Origin: a bacterium
GTDB lineage: Bacteria > Cyanobacteriota > Vampirovibrionia > Gastranaerophilales > Gastranaerophilaceae
Assembly: GCA_014803505.1 (NCBI GenBank)
Contig: JAAVBM010000098.1
Span: 1-42,023 of the forward strand
DNA: 42,023 nt
Reading direction: 5' to 3'
Shown here: positions 7,916-17,331 of the stretch, one piece after another
How positions within the stretch are numbered: the stretch's first letter is position 1
How the letters are laid out: each line of letters opens with the position of its first letter
Made by a program: the position numbers and the translations under genes
Notes under the pieces: generated by a model
Told to the model about the DNA's origin: nothing
Seen by the model: only the letters and a program-made list of their open reading frames with translations
The model's database searches: none

Positions 7916-9769
7916 ATGATTAGGAGAGTTTTTAGGGTATTATTATGTGTAGTTTTAATTGCAATCTTGAGCAAGGCTTGTCTTGTAAGAGATATTGAAC
8001 CAGTACAAAGTCAAAATTCTAATGTTGAAACAAATGATTTGACTCTAATTGATTACCCTGCTCCAAAAAATGTCACAATAAACGGGATTGATTATTTGCA
8101 ATCACAAGCTCCAATTGGGTCTTTTGGCGGAGAATTGATATCTTCAACAATTGGAGAAGGTCCAAAAACTTTTAATCCGTTTAACTCAAAAGATAATACT
8201 TCTGCAACAATGGCAGGAATTATGTATGACGGACTTTTGACAACCGATCCGATAACAGGACAACCTGCTCCAAAACTTGCTAAGTCGTATTCAATATCAT
8301 CTGATGGTAAAACTTATACTATTCATTTGCGCAGAGGAATTACTTGGTCTGACGGAAAACCTATAACTGCAGATGATGTTGTTTTTACTTGGAAAGATAT
8401 AATTTTTGCAGGGCTAGGTGATACTTCAACCAGAGATTCAATAATTATAGACGGAAAACTTCCGACTATAAGAAAAATTGATAATTATACAGTAGAATTT
8501 GTCACTCCAAAATCGTTTGCACCATTTATAAGAATGCTTTCAGCTTCAATTGCACCTAAACATTTTTTCTTACCGGCAGTGCAGAAGGGTGGAGCTTATT
8601 TTGACAGCTTTTTATCAACGACCACAAAGCCCGAAGATTTTGTTGTTTCCGGAGCTTTCAAGTTGAAAGAATATGTTGCTGCTCAGAGAGTAGTTTTTGA
8701 AAGAAATCCGAATTATTACGAAATAAATACTCGTGATGAAAAATTACCGTATTTGGATAAAATAATATATCTGATAGTCGGAGATTTAAATAATGAAGTT
8801 TTGAAATTTGAAGCAAAGGAACTTGATGTAATATCTTTGCAGGGAGCAAAAGTTGCTCGTTACAAATCTTTAGAGCCTCATTCTGATTTTAAGTTGTATA
8901 ATCTTGGACCTGATACCGGAACGATGTATTTGTCAATGAATATGAATAATCGTAAGGATTCTAATGGAAAACCTTATGTTAATATTGTTAAACAAAAGTG
9001 GTTTCAGGATAAAAATTTTAGATTGGCAGTAGATTATGCTATAGATCGAAAAAATATGGTTCTAAATATTGCGAATGGTATTGGGGCGCCACTTTACACT
9101 CCCGAGAGTCTTAATTCCATCTTTTTGAACAAGGATTTGAAACCATATGATAAAAATTTGGAAAAATCTCGTTCATTATTGAAAAAATCAGGGTTTTATA
9201 CAGATAAAAATGGTAAATTGTATGATAAGAACAACAATCGTGTAGAATTTGATTTATATACTAACGCTGGTAATACAGAGCGAGAAGCTATAGGCGTTAT
9301 GGTGAAACAGGATTTGGAAGAACTGGGAATGAAAGTTAATTTCAAGCCGGTTGAATTTAATTCTCTTGTTAATAAGCTTGTTAGTACTTTTGATTGGGAT
9401 ATGGTAATTATGGGGTTAACAGGTTCTCCATTAGAACCAAACGGGGGAAAAAATGTTTGGCTTTCTGACGGGCGTTTGCATATGTTTAATCAACGTACGC
9501 CGCAGGAAGGTAAATCAGGAATTTTACCTTGGGAAAAAGAAATTGATTACTATTTTACGCAAGGGGCTCTTGCAACAAAATTTGAAGATAGAAAAAAATA
9601 CTATGATAAGTATCAAGAAATAGTTTATGCAGAAAAACCTTTTGTATATATATATTCTCCAATACGAATAGTTGCGTTGAGAAATAAATTTAAAAATATC
9701 TATCCGTCTTCGTTAAGCGGAATAACACACAATATAGAAGAAATATTTGTTGAGAAGGGTAAAAAATAA
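7916..9769 (+). CDS. ABC transporter substrate-binding protein, family 5 (oligopeptide/dipeptide type)
   Basis: 617 residues. It is predicted to capture peptides or a similar solute outside the inner membrane and deliver it to the two permeases encoded next. A hydrophobic N-terminal signal (residues ~5-19) is followed by Cys22 in an LSKAC context, a weak lipobox, so it may be a lipoprotein. The mature protein has SBP_bac_5 features: FNPFNSKDNTSATMAGIMYDG, an SDGKTYTIHLRRGITWSDGKP-like block, FAPKHFF-type and later YAEKPFVYIYSP segments. Its TAA overlaps the next ATG (TAATG), implying translational coupling. The substrate cannot be told from sequence. Confidence 0.9.
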   Translation: MIRRVFRVLLCVVLIAILSKACLVRDIEPVQSQNSNVETNDLTLIDYPAPKNVTINGIDYLQSQAPIGSFGGELISSTIGEGPKTFNPFNSKDNTSATMAGIMYDGLLTTDPITGQPAPKLAKSYSISSDGKTYTIHLRRGITWSDGKPITADDVVFTWKDIIFAGLGDTSTRDSIIIDGKLPTIRKIDNYTVEFVTPKSFAPFIRMLSASIAPKHFFLPAVQKGGAYFDSFLSTTTKPEDFVVSGAFKLKEYVAAQRVVFERNPNYYEINTRDEKLPYLDKIIYLIVGDLNNEVLKFEAKELDVISLQGAKVARYKSLEPHSDFKLYNLGPDTGTMYLSMNMNNRKDSNGKPYVNIVKQKWFQDKNFRLAVDYAIDRKNMVLNIANGIGAPLYTPESLNSIFLNKDLKPYDKNLEKSRSLLKKSGFYTDKNGKLYDKNNNRVEFDLYTNAGNTEREAIGVMVKQDLEELGMKVNFKPVEFNSLVNKLVSTFDWDMVIMGLTGSPLEPNGGKNVWLSDGRLHMFNQRTPQEGKSGILPWEKEIDYYFTQGALATKFEDRKKYYDKYQEIVYAEKPFVYIYSPIRIVALRNKFKNIYPSSLSGITHNIEEIFVEKGKK

Positions 9770-10740
9770 TGGAAACTCTCAAATATGTATTAAAACGAAT
9801 AATTCAAACAATACCTTTACTTATAATGGTGTCATTAATAAGCTTTTTTATAATTAGGTTATCACCTGTTGATCCTCTTGCAGAATTGAAATTAAATCCT
9901 TCAATTTCTCCTGAAACTGTGCAAAAAGAACGTCAGAGACTTGGTTTAGATAAACCGATTATTGTTCAATATGGTAAATGGGCATTTTCATTCATCCAAG
10001 GTGATTTAGGGGTGACATCAACAGGAGAACAAGTTAGCCAAAAGTTGAAAGAACGTATTCCAAATACTCTTTTATTAACATCAATTGTAATATTTTTAAC
10101 TTGGCTTGTCGGTGTTCCTTTAGGAATAATTGCAGCTGTCAGGTGGAAAACCAATTTTGATAGGATACTTACGGTTTTAACAAGTATTGGTATGGCTATT
10201 CCTTCATTTTTCTTTGCGATATTGTTGTTAATGTTTGCTGTTAAAACGGGATGGTTTCCAATTGGAGGTTTAACCAGTCCGAATTTTGCCGATATGAGTT
10301 TTGGTGGAAAATTTATAGATATTGCTTACCATCTTGTTTTGCCTGTGTTTGTTTTATTTACAATTTCGCTTGCCGGTTTACAAAGACAAATGCGTGCAAA
10401 TATGTTGGATGTGCTTGATAGTGATTATGTTAAATTTGCCAGAGCGAAAGGGCTTTCGGAATTTACTGTTATATATAAGCATGCATTGCGAAATGCAATA
10501 AATCCGATGATAACTCTTCTTGGATTTGAATTTGCCGGATTATTATCAGGTGCAGCTTTGACTGAATATGTTTTTCAATATCCGGGACTTGGTCGATTGA
10601 TTCTGGAAGCTGTTTTAAAGTCTGATATTAACTTAGTTATGGCATCTTTGATGATGGGGGCTGTTATGTTAATTTTAGGTAATTTAATTGCGGATATTCT
10701 GCTTATCATTACAGATCCGAGAATAAGGGTGAAATCATGA
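9769..10740 (+). CDS. ABC transporter permease, OppB/DppB family
   Basis: 323 residues with about six membrane helices. An N-terminal KRIIQTIPLLIMVSLISFFI helix is followed by the RLSPVDPLAELKLNP extracellular segment that is standard in OppB/DppB proteins. The EAA-type cytoplasmic loop that docks the ATPase is visible as FARAKGLSEFTVIYKHALRN. The gene overlaps the substrate-binding gene by one base and the second permease by four bases, so the three are translated as a unit. Confidence 0.93.
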   Translation: METLKYVLKRIIQTIPLLIMVSLISFFIIRLSPVDPLAELKLNPSISPETVQKERQRLGLDKPIIVQYGKWAFSFIQGDLGVTSTGEQVSQKLKERIPNTLLLTSIVIFLTWLVGVPLGIIAAVRWKTNFDRILTVLTSIGMAIPSFFFAILLLMFAVKTGWFPIGGLTSPNFADMSFGGKFIDIAYHLVLPVFVLFTISLAGLQRQMRANMLDVLDSDYVKFARAKGLSEFTVIYKHALRNAINPMITLLGFEFAGLLSGAALTEYVFQYPGLGRLILEAVLKSDINLVMASLMMGAVMLILGNLIADILLIITDPRIRVKS

Positions 10741-11804
10741 TAAAAGAAATCTTGCAACAACTATGGAAAGATAAATTTGCGCGTATTGCCCTAATTGTAT
10801 TGGGTGTAATTTATCTTGCGTTATTTTTCGCTGATTTTATAGCTCCTTATACTAAAGATTTTTCGGACAGAACTATGGCATATGTTCCGCCATCTAAAAT
10901 ATTTACAATAACACCTGAAGGTAAATTATCTAAGCCTTACACCTATAACTATATAAGAGAATTCGATAAAAATAATCTCGAAATAAAGTATTCTCTTGAT
11001 CGTTCGCAAAAGCACTATATAAAGTTTTTTGCAAAGGGGCAACCTTATAAATTCTTAGGAATTATACCTATGAAGCGTCATTTAATAACGACGGATTCTG
11101 ATGGCAGATTGTATCTTCTGGGAACAGATATAAATGGTCGTGACGTATTTTCTCGCCTGCTTTTTGGCGGTAGAATTTCTATGACAATCGGATTTTTGGC
11201 ATTATTTGTATTATTCCCAATAGGACTTTTATATGGTGGAATTTCTGGTTATTTCGGCGGCGTAACTGATAATTTGATGATGAGATTTGCCGAAGCAATT
11301 ATGTCAATTCCAAGTTTTTATTTGTTGATTATATTAGCATCAGTTCTGCCTTCCGGCATGACTAGTACTCAGCGATTTATGCTTATAGTTATAATCCTTG
11401 CGTTAATCGGATGGGCAGGTTTTGCCAGAGTTGTTCGAGGAATGGTTTTATCTATAAAAAATCAGGAATATATACAGGCTGCGAAGTCAATTGGTGCTTC
11501 AAAAATGCGTATTATTGTAAAACATATTTTGCCGCAAACAACAAGTTTTGTTATTGTTGCAATGACATTATCCGTGCCATCATATATTTTGTCAGAATCA
11601 GGGTTAAGTTTCTTAGGGTTGGGAATTCAGCAGCCTGATGCAAGTTGGGGAAATATGTTGAAGGAAGCTCAAGAGTTTACGAATATTTTATATAGACCTT
11701 GGTTACTCACTCCCGGATTTTTAATTTTTGTATCAGTTTTGGCATTTAATGTCATAGGTGATACTATAAGAGACATATTAGATCCGAAGTCAAAAGTAAG
11801 ATAG
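10737..11804 (+). CDS. ABC transporter permease, OppC/DppC family, with enlarged first external loop
   Basis: 355 residues, longer than the usual ~300. The N-terminal helix (FARIALIVLGVIYLALFFADFIAPY) is OppC-like. A ~90-residue extracytoplasmic segment follows (to about residue 120), then the conserved GTDINGRDVFSRLLFGGRIS and an EAA loop (AAKSIGASKMRIIVKHILPQ). The end is DPKSKVR. The long external loop accounts for the extra length. No ATP-binding subunits (OppD/OppF) follow. The next gene is mgtC-like, so ATPases must come from elsewhere. Confidence 0.92.
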   Translation: MIKEILQQLWKDKFARIALIVLGVIYLALFFADFIAPYTKDFSDRTMAYVPPSKIFTITPEGKLSKPYTYNYIREFDKNNLEIKYSLDRSQKHYIKFFAKGQPYKFLGIIPMKRHLITTDSDGRLYLLGTDINGRDVFSRLLFGGRISMTIGFLALFVLFPIGLLYGGISGYFGGVTDNLMMRFAEAIMSIPSFYLLIILASVLPSGMTSTQRFMLIVIILALIGWAGFARVVRGMVLSIKNQEYIQAAKSIGASKMRIIVKHILPQTTSFVIVAMTLSVPSYILSESGLSFLGLGIQQPDASWGNMLKEAQEFTNILYRPWLLTPGFLIFVSVLAFNVIGDTIRDILDPKSKVR

Positions 11805-11823
11805 ATAGAAGAAAGAGGAAATA

Positions 11824-12543
11824 ATGGAAGGCTTAATTAATATAGAATTTTTCATAAGAATAGCGGTAGCCGTGGTATTTGGATTTAGTATCGGTTTAGA
11901 ACGCGAGCTTACAAATAAATACGCAGGTTTAAGAACTCATATTTTAGTATGTTTAGGTGCTTGTGTTTTTACACTTATATCAATATACGGATTTCCGACT
12001 TTTGCTCCCGGCGATAATGTAATTATTGATCAGGCAACAGGTATAAGAGATACTTCTCGTGTTGCTGCTCAAATTGTAACTGGTATCGGTTTTATTGGTG
12101 CCGGTACAGTTTTAAGAAACGGACCGATTGTTTTAGGTTTAACAACTGCGGCGACTCTTTGGATTGCTGCAAGTATTGGTATGGCATGTGGTGCAGGGAT
12201 GTTTGATATCGCATTTTCAGGAACAGTGCTTTCTATTTTAACTTTGGTTATGGTTAGAGTATTTGAAAGAAAAGTTCTTCCTACAAGTACAAAAAGATCT
12301 ACCAGAGTAAAAGTTTCTGTTGTTTGTCAAAATGAATATGCGGATAAAATTCAAGATTATATTATTGATACTTATCAAAATATTTCTCAACTATCAAGAA
12401 AACAACTAAATGTTGATGTTACGAGTACTAAAATTTCTTGTATAATTGATGTTATGACCATTAAACCAATTAAGGATTTGTATAAATCTTTCCAAACTCA
12501 AGAAGGGATTGATTCTATATCAATTCAAGAATTTTTGGAGTAA
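11824..12543 (+). CDS. MgtC/SapB family membrane protein
   Basis: 239 residues. The N-terminal ~145 residues hold about four to five membrane helices with the MgtC signature GLERELTNKYAGLRTHILV and GIGFIGAGTVLRNG. The C-terminal ~80 residues form a soluble, ACT-like domain. MgtC proteins are linked to growth at low Mg2+ and in some species restrain the F-type ATP synthase. Whether this one does either is unknown. It begins 19 bases after the permease gene behind a GAAAGAGG box and may be co-transcribed with it. Confidence 0.9.
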   Translation: MEGLINIEFFIRIAVAVVFGFSIGLERELTNKYAGLRTHILVCLGACVFTLISIYGFPTFAPGDNVIIDQATGIRDTSRVAAQIVTGIGFIGAGTVLRNGPIVLGLTTAATLWIAASIGMACGAGMFDIAFSGTVLSILTLVMVRVFERKVLPTSTKRSTRVKVSVVCQNEYADKIQDYIIDTYQNISQLSRKQLNVDVTSTKISCIIDVMTIKPIKDLYKSFQTQEGIDSISIQEFLE

Positions 12544-12556
12544 TCTTATAATAATC

Positions 12557-12585
12557 TTTACTTTATTTCGTATTTAAGATAGGAT
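12557..12585 (+). promoter_or_regulatory. Candidate promoter for the pyrH operon
   Basis: TTTACT (12557-12562) and TAGGAT (12580-12585) are 17 bases apart. Each matches the sigma70 consensus at four of six positions. The pair lies in the 79-base gap between the mgtC-like gene and pyrH. Confidence 0.4.
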
Positions 12586-12622
12586 GAAACAAAAGAATTT
12601 ATTTGATAGGGAGACTTAGAAA

Positions 12623-13333
12623 TTGAAATATAAAAGAATTTTATTAAAGATTAGCGGTGAAGCTTTGATGGGTAATCAACAGTTTGGGATTGATCAAGAT
12701 CCTGTGAAAATGATTGCCGGTGAAATCAAAAAAGTTTCTGAATTAGGTGCTGAAGTGGCTGTTGTAGTTGGTGGCGGAAACATCTTCAGAGGTATGAAAA
12801 ATAGTGCAAAACTGGGGATGGACCAAGCTTCCGGTGATTATGTAGGTATGCTTGCTACTGTAATGAATGCTATTGCTCTTCAGAGTGCACTAACTCAAAT
12901 CGGAATGCAATGTCGTGTTCAATCTGCAATAACAATGAACCAAATTGCGGAACCATATATTCGTCATAGAGCAATCCGTCATTTAGAAAAAGGCAGAGTT
13001 GTTATTTTTGCAGCCGGAACAGGTAATCCGTTCTTCACAACTGATACAGCTGCAGCTTTGAGAGCTTCGGAAATCAACGCAGAAGCTATGCTTATGGCTA
13101 AAAATGGTGTTGACGGGGTTTATACAGATGATCCTAATACTAATCCTGATGCTAAAAAGTTAGAAAAAATAACTTATGATGATATTATTATCAATGGTTT
13201 AAAAGTTATGGATACTTCTGCTTGCGCATTGTGTAAGCAAAATAATATTCCAATTGTTGTTTTCGACTTTAAAAAAGAAGACGGTATTAAAGATATTCTT
13301 AGCGGTAAAGAAATCGGAACTTATATAAATTAG
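12623..13333 (+). CDS. pyrH: Uridylate kinase (UMP kinase) PyrH
   Basis: 236 residues. It phosphorylates UMP to UDP with ATP, the bacterial hexameric amino-acid-kinase-fold enzyme. Motifs: [14 protein letters not shown] (phosphate-binding Lys), [28 protein letters not shown] (UMP site) and [11 protein letters not shown]. The start is a TTG, supported by an AGGGAG box at 12608-12613, 9 bases upstream, and by alignment of the N-terminus to the family start. frr follows at 26 bases. Confidence 0.97.
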   Translation: MKYKRILLKISGEALMGNQQFGIDQDPVKMIAGEIKKVSELGAEVAVVVGGGNIFRGMKNSAKLGMDQASGDYVGMLATVMNAIALQSALTQIGMQCRVQSAITMNQIAEPYIRHRAIRHLEKGRVVIFAAGTGNPFFTTDTAAALRASEINAEAMLMAKNGVDGVYTDDPNTNPDAKKLEKITYDDIIINGLKVMDTSACALCKQNNIPIVVFDFKKEDGIKDILSGKEIGTYIN

Positions 13334-13359
13334 TGAAATATATACGAAAGAGGTAAAAA

Positions 13360-13926
13360 ATGTCAGAATCTTTAGATGAATTATTTTTATTCGGTGAAGA
13401 AAAAATGGAAAAAGCAATTGCACAATTGCAAAAAGAATTTGGAACAATCCGTTCAGGTCGTGCAAATCCTGGTATTTTAGACAAAGTAATGGTTGAATAT
13501 TATGGTGCACCAACTCCATTGCGCCAAATGTCTCAAGTTTCAGTTCAAGATGGAACTACTCTTGTTATTACACCTTATGATAAAACTATTATGAAGGAAA
13601 TCGAAAAAGCAATTATTAAAGCTGAAATTGGCATTACACCTAACAGTGACGGCACTTGTATCAGATTGCCTTTCCCTCCTCTAACTGAAGATAGAAGACG
13701 TGAAATTTCAAAAGATGTTAAAAAACTTGGCGAAGATGCTAAAGTTGCTGTTAGAAATATTCGTCGTGATATGACCGATTCTTTGAAAAAACTTGAAAAA
13801 AGTGAAAATCTTCCTGAAGATTTAGTAAAAGATAATCAGGATAAAATTCAAAAATTAACAGATAAATACACTGCAAATATTGATAGTGCAGTATCAGTTA
13901 AAGAAAAAGAGGTTATGACAGTATAA
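13360..13926 (+). CDS. frr: Ribosome recycling factor
   Basis: 188 residues. With EF-G it splits post-termination ribosomes. The N-terminal EEKMEKAIAQLQKEFGTIRSGRANP and the Arg-rich helix near the C-terminus (VAVRNIRRDMTDSLKKLEKS) are diagnostic. An AGAGG box precedes the ATG. Its TAA overlaps the cdsA ATG (TAATG), so the two are translationally coupled. The pyrH-frr-cdsA order is common in bacteria. Confidence 0.97.
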   Translation: MSESLDELFLFGEEKMEKAIAQLQKEFGTIRSGRANPGILDKVMVEYYGAPTPLRQMSQVSVQDGTTLVITPYDKTIMKEIEKAIIKAEIGITPNSDGTCIRLPFPPLTEDRRREISKDVKKLGEDAKVAVRNIRRDMTDSLKKLEKSENLPEDLVKDNQDKIQKLTDKYTANIDSAVSVKEKEVMTV

Positions 13927-14795
13927 TGATTGATTTAGGCTTGAATAAAAATGCAACAAGAATGCTTACCGGTTTAATAATGGGAACCATTGTTTTAAGC
14001 TGTATTATCGTTGGCGGTTATGCATTACTTGCGCTTTTAATAGTAATGTTAATTGCCAGTTCTCGAGAATATGTGAAAATGTTAAATCACAAAGGTTTTT
14101 ATCCAAGCCTTAAAGTCATTTATTTGACAGAAGCAATTCTTGCTACTGTTGTGTATTTCAAAAGGTTTGATTTAGTTGCAATAACTCTTACAATTTGTGC
14201 AATGGGTTCTTTTATGTGGGTGTTGTTCAAAGGTAGACAGCCATATATTGCGAATGTTGCAACAACATTGTTGGGTATGGTTTATTGCGGGTGGTTCCCG
14301 CTTCACTTGATTTTCTTAAGAGATTTATCTTGTGATAAATTCGATAGTGGCTTGGGGTTTGTTGTTCTAATGTTTGTCGCTATAATTCTAACTGATATCG
14401 GTTGTTATTATGTTGGCTCAAAATGGGGTAAACATAAGTTAGCTCCGGTTATCAGTCCAAATAAAACAATTGAAGGTTCTATTGGCGGCGCATTCTTCGC
14501 AGTAGCAGGTGCTATTATTATTGGTTTATATTTAGGTGTTGAATGGTATCTTGCATTGTTTGCAGGTCTGATTTGTACCTCATTTGCGCAAATAGGTGAT
14601 TTATCAGAATCATTAATCAAACGAGATGCAGGTGTTAAAGATTCTGGAACTAGTTTACCTGGACATGGCGGATTTTTGGATAGAACGGATAGTTTTATTT
14701 TAACTATTCCTATTATGTACTATTTCTGTAAATGTTTTATATTCCAAACCGAATGGATGGATACTCTTAGCGGAATGTTGAAAGGATTATTCTAG
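13926..14795 (+). CDS. cdsA: Phosphatidate cytidylyltransferase (CDP-diglyceride synthase)
   Basis: 289 residues, polytopic membrane protein. It makes CDP-diacylglycerol from phosphatidic acid and CTP at the inner membrane. The CdsA signature is clear in the last third: SPNKTIEGSIGGAFFA, then SLIKRDAGVKDSGTSLPGHG and GGFLDRTDS with the Asp residues that bind metal. In many genomes dxr or rseP follows cdsA. Here rnc follows one base after the stop. Confidence 0.95.
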   Translation: MIDLGLNKNATRMLTGLIMGTIVLSCIIVGGYALLALLIVMLIASSREYVKMLNHKGFYPSLKVIYLTEAILATVVYFKRFDLVAITLTICAMGSFMWVLFKGRQPYIANVATTLLGMVYCGWFPLHLIFLRDLSCDKFDSGLGFVVLMFVAIILTDIGCYYVGSKWGKHKLAPVISPNKTIEGSIGGAFFAVAGAIIIGLYLGVEWYLALFAGLICTSFAQIGDLSESLIKRDAGVKDSGTSLPGHGGFLDRTDSFILTIPIMYYFCKCFIFQTEWMDTLSGMLKGLF

Positions 14796-14796
14796 A

Positions 14797-15480
14797 ATGA
14801 AATCTGTAACTGAGATTTTTGGTATAGAGACTTTTCAAGATGAACTTTATCAGCGTGCTTTAACTCACTCATCTTATACAAAAGAAAAAGAGTTGTCTCA
14901 TACTGAATGTTATGAAAGACTTGAGTTTCTTGGTGACGCAGTATTAAAATTAACAATTTCCGATGTTCTTTTCAAAATGTTTCCGGATTCACCGGAAGGT
15001 GAGTTGTCTAAGATTCGTAGTATTATTGTTTCAGATAATACATTGGCTGATATTGCGAAAAAGAACGGTTTACAAAATCTGATTGTAATGAGTCGCCATG
15101 AAGAAAAACAAGGTTGTAGAGAATTGAATTCTATATGTGCTTGTGTTTTTGAAGCTATTTTGGGTGCATATTATCTTGATGGACAGTTTGATGCTATTTT
15201 AAAATATATTGAAGAGACTTTTAAACCGTATATAAAAGATGTACAAGAACATTTTGCTAAATTTAATGCCAAAGCTGTATTGCAAGAATATACTCAAGGA
15301 TTAACAAAAAATACACCTGTATATACAGTAATAAATGAAATTGGACCACAGCATAAAAAAGAATTTGAAGTTGAAGTTAGATATAATGATGAAGTTTTAG
15401 CTGTTGAAAAAGGTTTGAGTAAAAAAGAAGCAGAGCAGAAGTGTGCATATTCTGCTTGTAAAAAGTTAGGAATTATATAA
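14797..15480 (+). CDS. rnc: Ribonuclease III
   Basis: 227 residues. It cleaves double-stranded RNA during rRNA and mRNA processing. The catalytic ERLEFLGDAVLKL motif is intact, and the second acidic cluster follows in FEAILGAYYLDGQF. The C-terminal ~70 residues form a double-stranded RNA-binding domain (AKAVLQEYTQG...SKKEAEQKCAYSACKKL). It lies between cdsA and rpe with essentially no gap. A potential substrate in this window is the long perfect hairpin after gltX. Confidence 0.96.
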   Translation: MKSVTEIFGIETFQDELYQRALTHSSYTKEKELSHTECYERLEFLGDAVLKLTISDVLFKMFPDSPEGELSKIRSIIVSDNTLADIAKKNGLQNLIVMSRHEEKQGCRELNSICACVFEAILGAYYLDGQFDAILKYIEETFKPYIKDVQEHFAKFNAKAVLQEYTQGLTKNTPVYTVINEIGPQHKKEFEVEVRYNDEVLAVEKGLSKKEAEQKCAYSACKKLGII

Positions 15481-16128
15481 ATGACAAAGGTTATTGTTTC
15501 TCCTTCAATATTATCAGCTGATTTTGCGAATTTAGAAAGAGATATTAAACTAGTTGAAAGTAATGGTGCGGATTGGATACATGTTGATGTTATGGATGGC
15601 CATTTTGTTCCTAACATTACAATCGGAATTCCCGTTGTTAAGTCTATAAGAAAAGTTACTCTATTGCCGTTGGATGTACATTTGATGATTGAAAATCCTC
15701 AAAAATATATTGAAGATTTTGCAAAGGCTGGTGCTGATATTTTAACAATACACTTTGAAGCTGTAAAAAAAGAGGATTTACGATCTGTAATTGAACATAT
15801 AAGATCTTTGGGTGTAAAAGCTGGTTTATCTATAAAACCAAAAACGAATCCTCAAGAAATTCTTGAGTTTTTACCGATGCTTGATTTGGTTTTGGTAATG
15901 ACTGTTGAACCCGGATTTGGTGGTCAGAAATTTATGCCGGATTGTGCGGAGAAAATTAAGATAATTAAATCTAATTCTGAATCTGAGTTGATTATACAAG
16001 TTGATGGTGGAATAAATGATGAAACTGCAAAAATTTGTATTGAAAATGGTGCAACATCTCTAGTTGCGGGGAATTATATTTATAAAGCTGATGATGTTAA
16101 AAACGCTATCGAATCACTTAAGTTGTAG
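15481..16128 (+). CDS. rpe: Ribulose-phosphate 3-epimerase
   Basis: 215 residues, a TIM barrel that interconverts ribulose-5-P and xylulose-5-P in the pentose phosphate pathway. Motifs in order: SPSILSADFANLERDI, WIHVDVMDGHFVPNITIG (metal-binding Asp/His), PLDVHLMIENP, MTVEPGFGGQKF and IIQVDGGIN. The ATG directly follows the rnc stop with no spacer, so translation is probably coupled. The gene ends exactly where the convergent neighbour's stop codon begins. Confidence 0.97.
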   Translation: MTKVIVSPSILSADFANLERDIKLVESNGADWIHVDVMDGHFVPNITIGIPVVKSIRKVTLLPLDVHLMIENPQKYIEDFAKAGADILTIHFEAVKKEDLRSVIEHIRSLGVKAGLSIKPKTNPQEILEFLPMLDLVLVMTVEPGFGGQKFMPDCAEKIKIIKSNSESELIIQVDGGINDETAKICIENGATSLVAGNYIYKADDVKNAIESLKL

Positions 16129-17181
16129 TTAATTTTCAGTATTTTCACCTTTGCGTATTTTATATTTTAGTATTTCCTCCATATTGCTGTTCGCAAAAAT
16201 TTCTTGTTGAGATTTAGTTTTTTCACCAGATAATTCTTCATTTTTATTATCTTCTTTGTTTTCACTAGGTGACAATTCTCCAACTCCAGTTTTTGCCAAA
16301 ATTTCAATCTGTTTTTTTGAAACTGTAGATAAGTTTTCTTTATTTTTACTATTAACTTCTTGGGCTATATTTTGAAGGGAATCTCCTTTATCCTGTGCAT
16401 TTTCACCGGATTTAATTATTTGTTTACCCATACGCAGATATTCACCATACAGACCAATCCAACTTTTAACTTTTTCACCCATTTCTACTGTAACATTACC
16501 ATAGTCAATAGTTTCAGTGCCTATTCCAAAATGTTCTTCAAGTATTGGAGTATATTCATTTAAATCAGTATCTGTTTGTGCTGCAAGCTTTTGACCATTT
16601 ACTCCTAATTGTTTCAGTTGGCGTTGGAGTTTTTGGATTTTCATACCATTAGTTAGATTCTTTTCTTTAGTAGAATTTTTTAAAGATTCAATTTGAGATT
16701 TAATATCGCTTGCTTCTGATAATAATTCAGTTATTGCGGTTTCAAAATTTTCGGTTTTATTATCAGATTTATCTCCCAGATTATTAGATTCTACTTCTGA
16801 ATTTTCTGATAGGGATGCTCTATTTTTGCTTTCTTCAGAAAATGTTTTTGCAACCTTTAAATAACTTTTACCAGATTCTAGCATTTGATTTTTTACTTCT
16901 GAGGCAGATAATTTTTGTGGTTCTTCGGTATTTTCTTCTTCTTCTTCAGAGATATTTACATCTTGTTGATAGGGTAAATTTGAGCCTGATGCAATTGCAG
17001 TTTCGTATGTAGTATCGTCTTTGTCTCCTGAGTTTAAGTCATTTTGAAACTCTTTTGCCCATTGCAAATATTGTGTTGGTACTTCAACACCTTGAGTTTC
17101 ATATTTAATTATTTCTTTAGCTGTTAATTTCCGCCAATCAATTTGTTTTGGAGAAACCGCTGTTATTCTTGATACGTCCAT
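16129..17181 (-). CDS. Hypothetical acidic, low-complexity helical protein
   Basis: 350 residues, not recognised. The N-terminus (MDVSRITAVSPKQIDWRKLT) has no signal peptide. Residues ~50-150 are acidic and Ser/Glu/Asn-rich (including a run of Glu near residue 80). Residues ~150-215 form a probable coiled coil (TELLSEASDIKSQIESLKNS and KLQRQLKQLG). A more structured part follows (EEHFGIGTETIDYGNVTVEM, then KVKSWIGLYGEYLRMGKQII). The Lys/Glu-rich tail is likely disordered. There are no membrane helices and no cysteine. It is convergent with rpe, with no base between the two stop codons. Confidence 0.75.
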   Translation of the reverse strand: MDVSRITAVSPKQIDWRKLTAKEIIKYETQGVEVPTQYLQWAKEFQNDLNSGDKDDTTYETAIASGSNLPYQQDVNISEEEEENTEEPQKLSASEVKNQMLESGKSYLKVAKTFSEESKNRASLSENSEVESNNLGDKSDNKTENFETAITELLSEASDIKSQIESLKNSTKEKNLTNGMKIQKLQRQLKQLGVNGQKLAAQTDTDLNEYTPILEEHFGIGTETIDYGNVTVEMGEKVKSWIGLYGEYLRMGKQIIKSGENAQDKGDSLQNIAQEVNSKNKENLSTVSKKQIEILAKTGVGELSPSENKEDNKNEELSGEKTKSQQEIFANSNMEEILKYKIRKGENTEN

Positions 17182-17299
17182 AGTACGCCCTTATTTGTTA
17201 TATTAATTATTTCGGTAAATATATTGGAAAACTTTAGGAAATATAACGAAATGTAAAATCATTCATATGTATAAGTGATTATTTTTTAGAAATAAGATG

Positions 17300-17305
17300 T
17301 ATAAT
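17300..17305 (+). promoter_or_regulatory. -10 element (TATAAT) for cdd
   Basis: A perfect TATAAT lies 26 bases before the cdd ATG. No good -35 sits 17 bases upstream. An AAAGG ribosome site follows. Confidence 0.35.
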
Positions 17306-17331
17306 ATATAGACAAATAGAAAGGTTTTATT

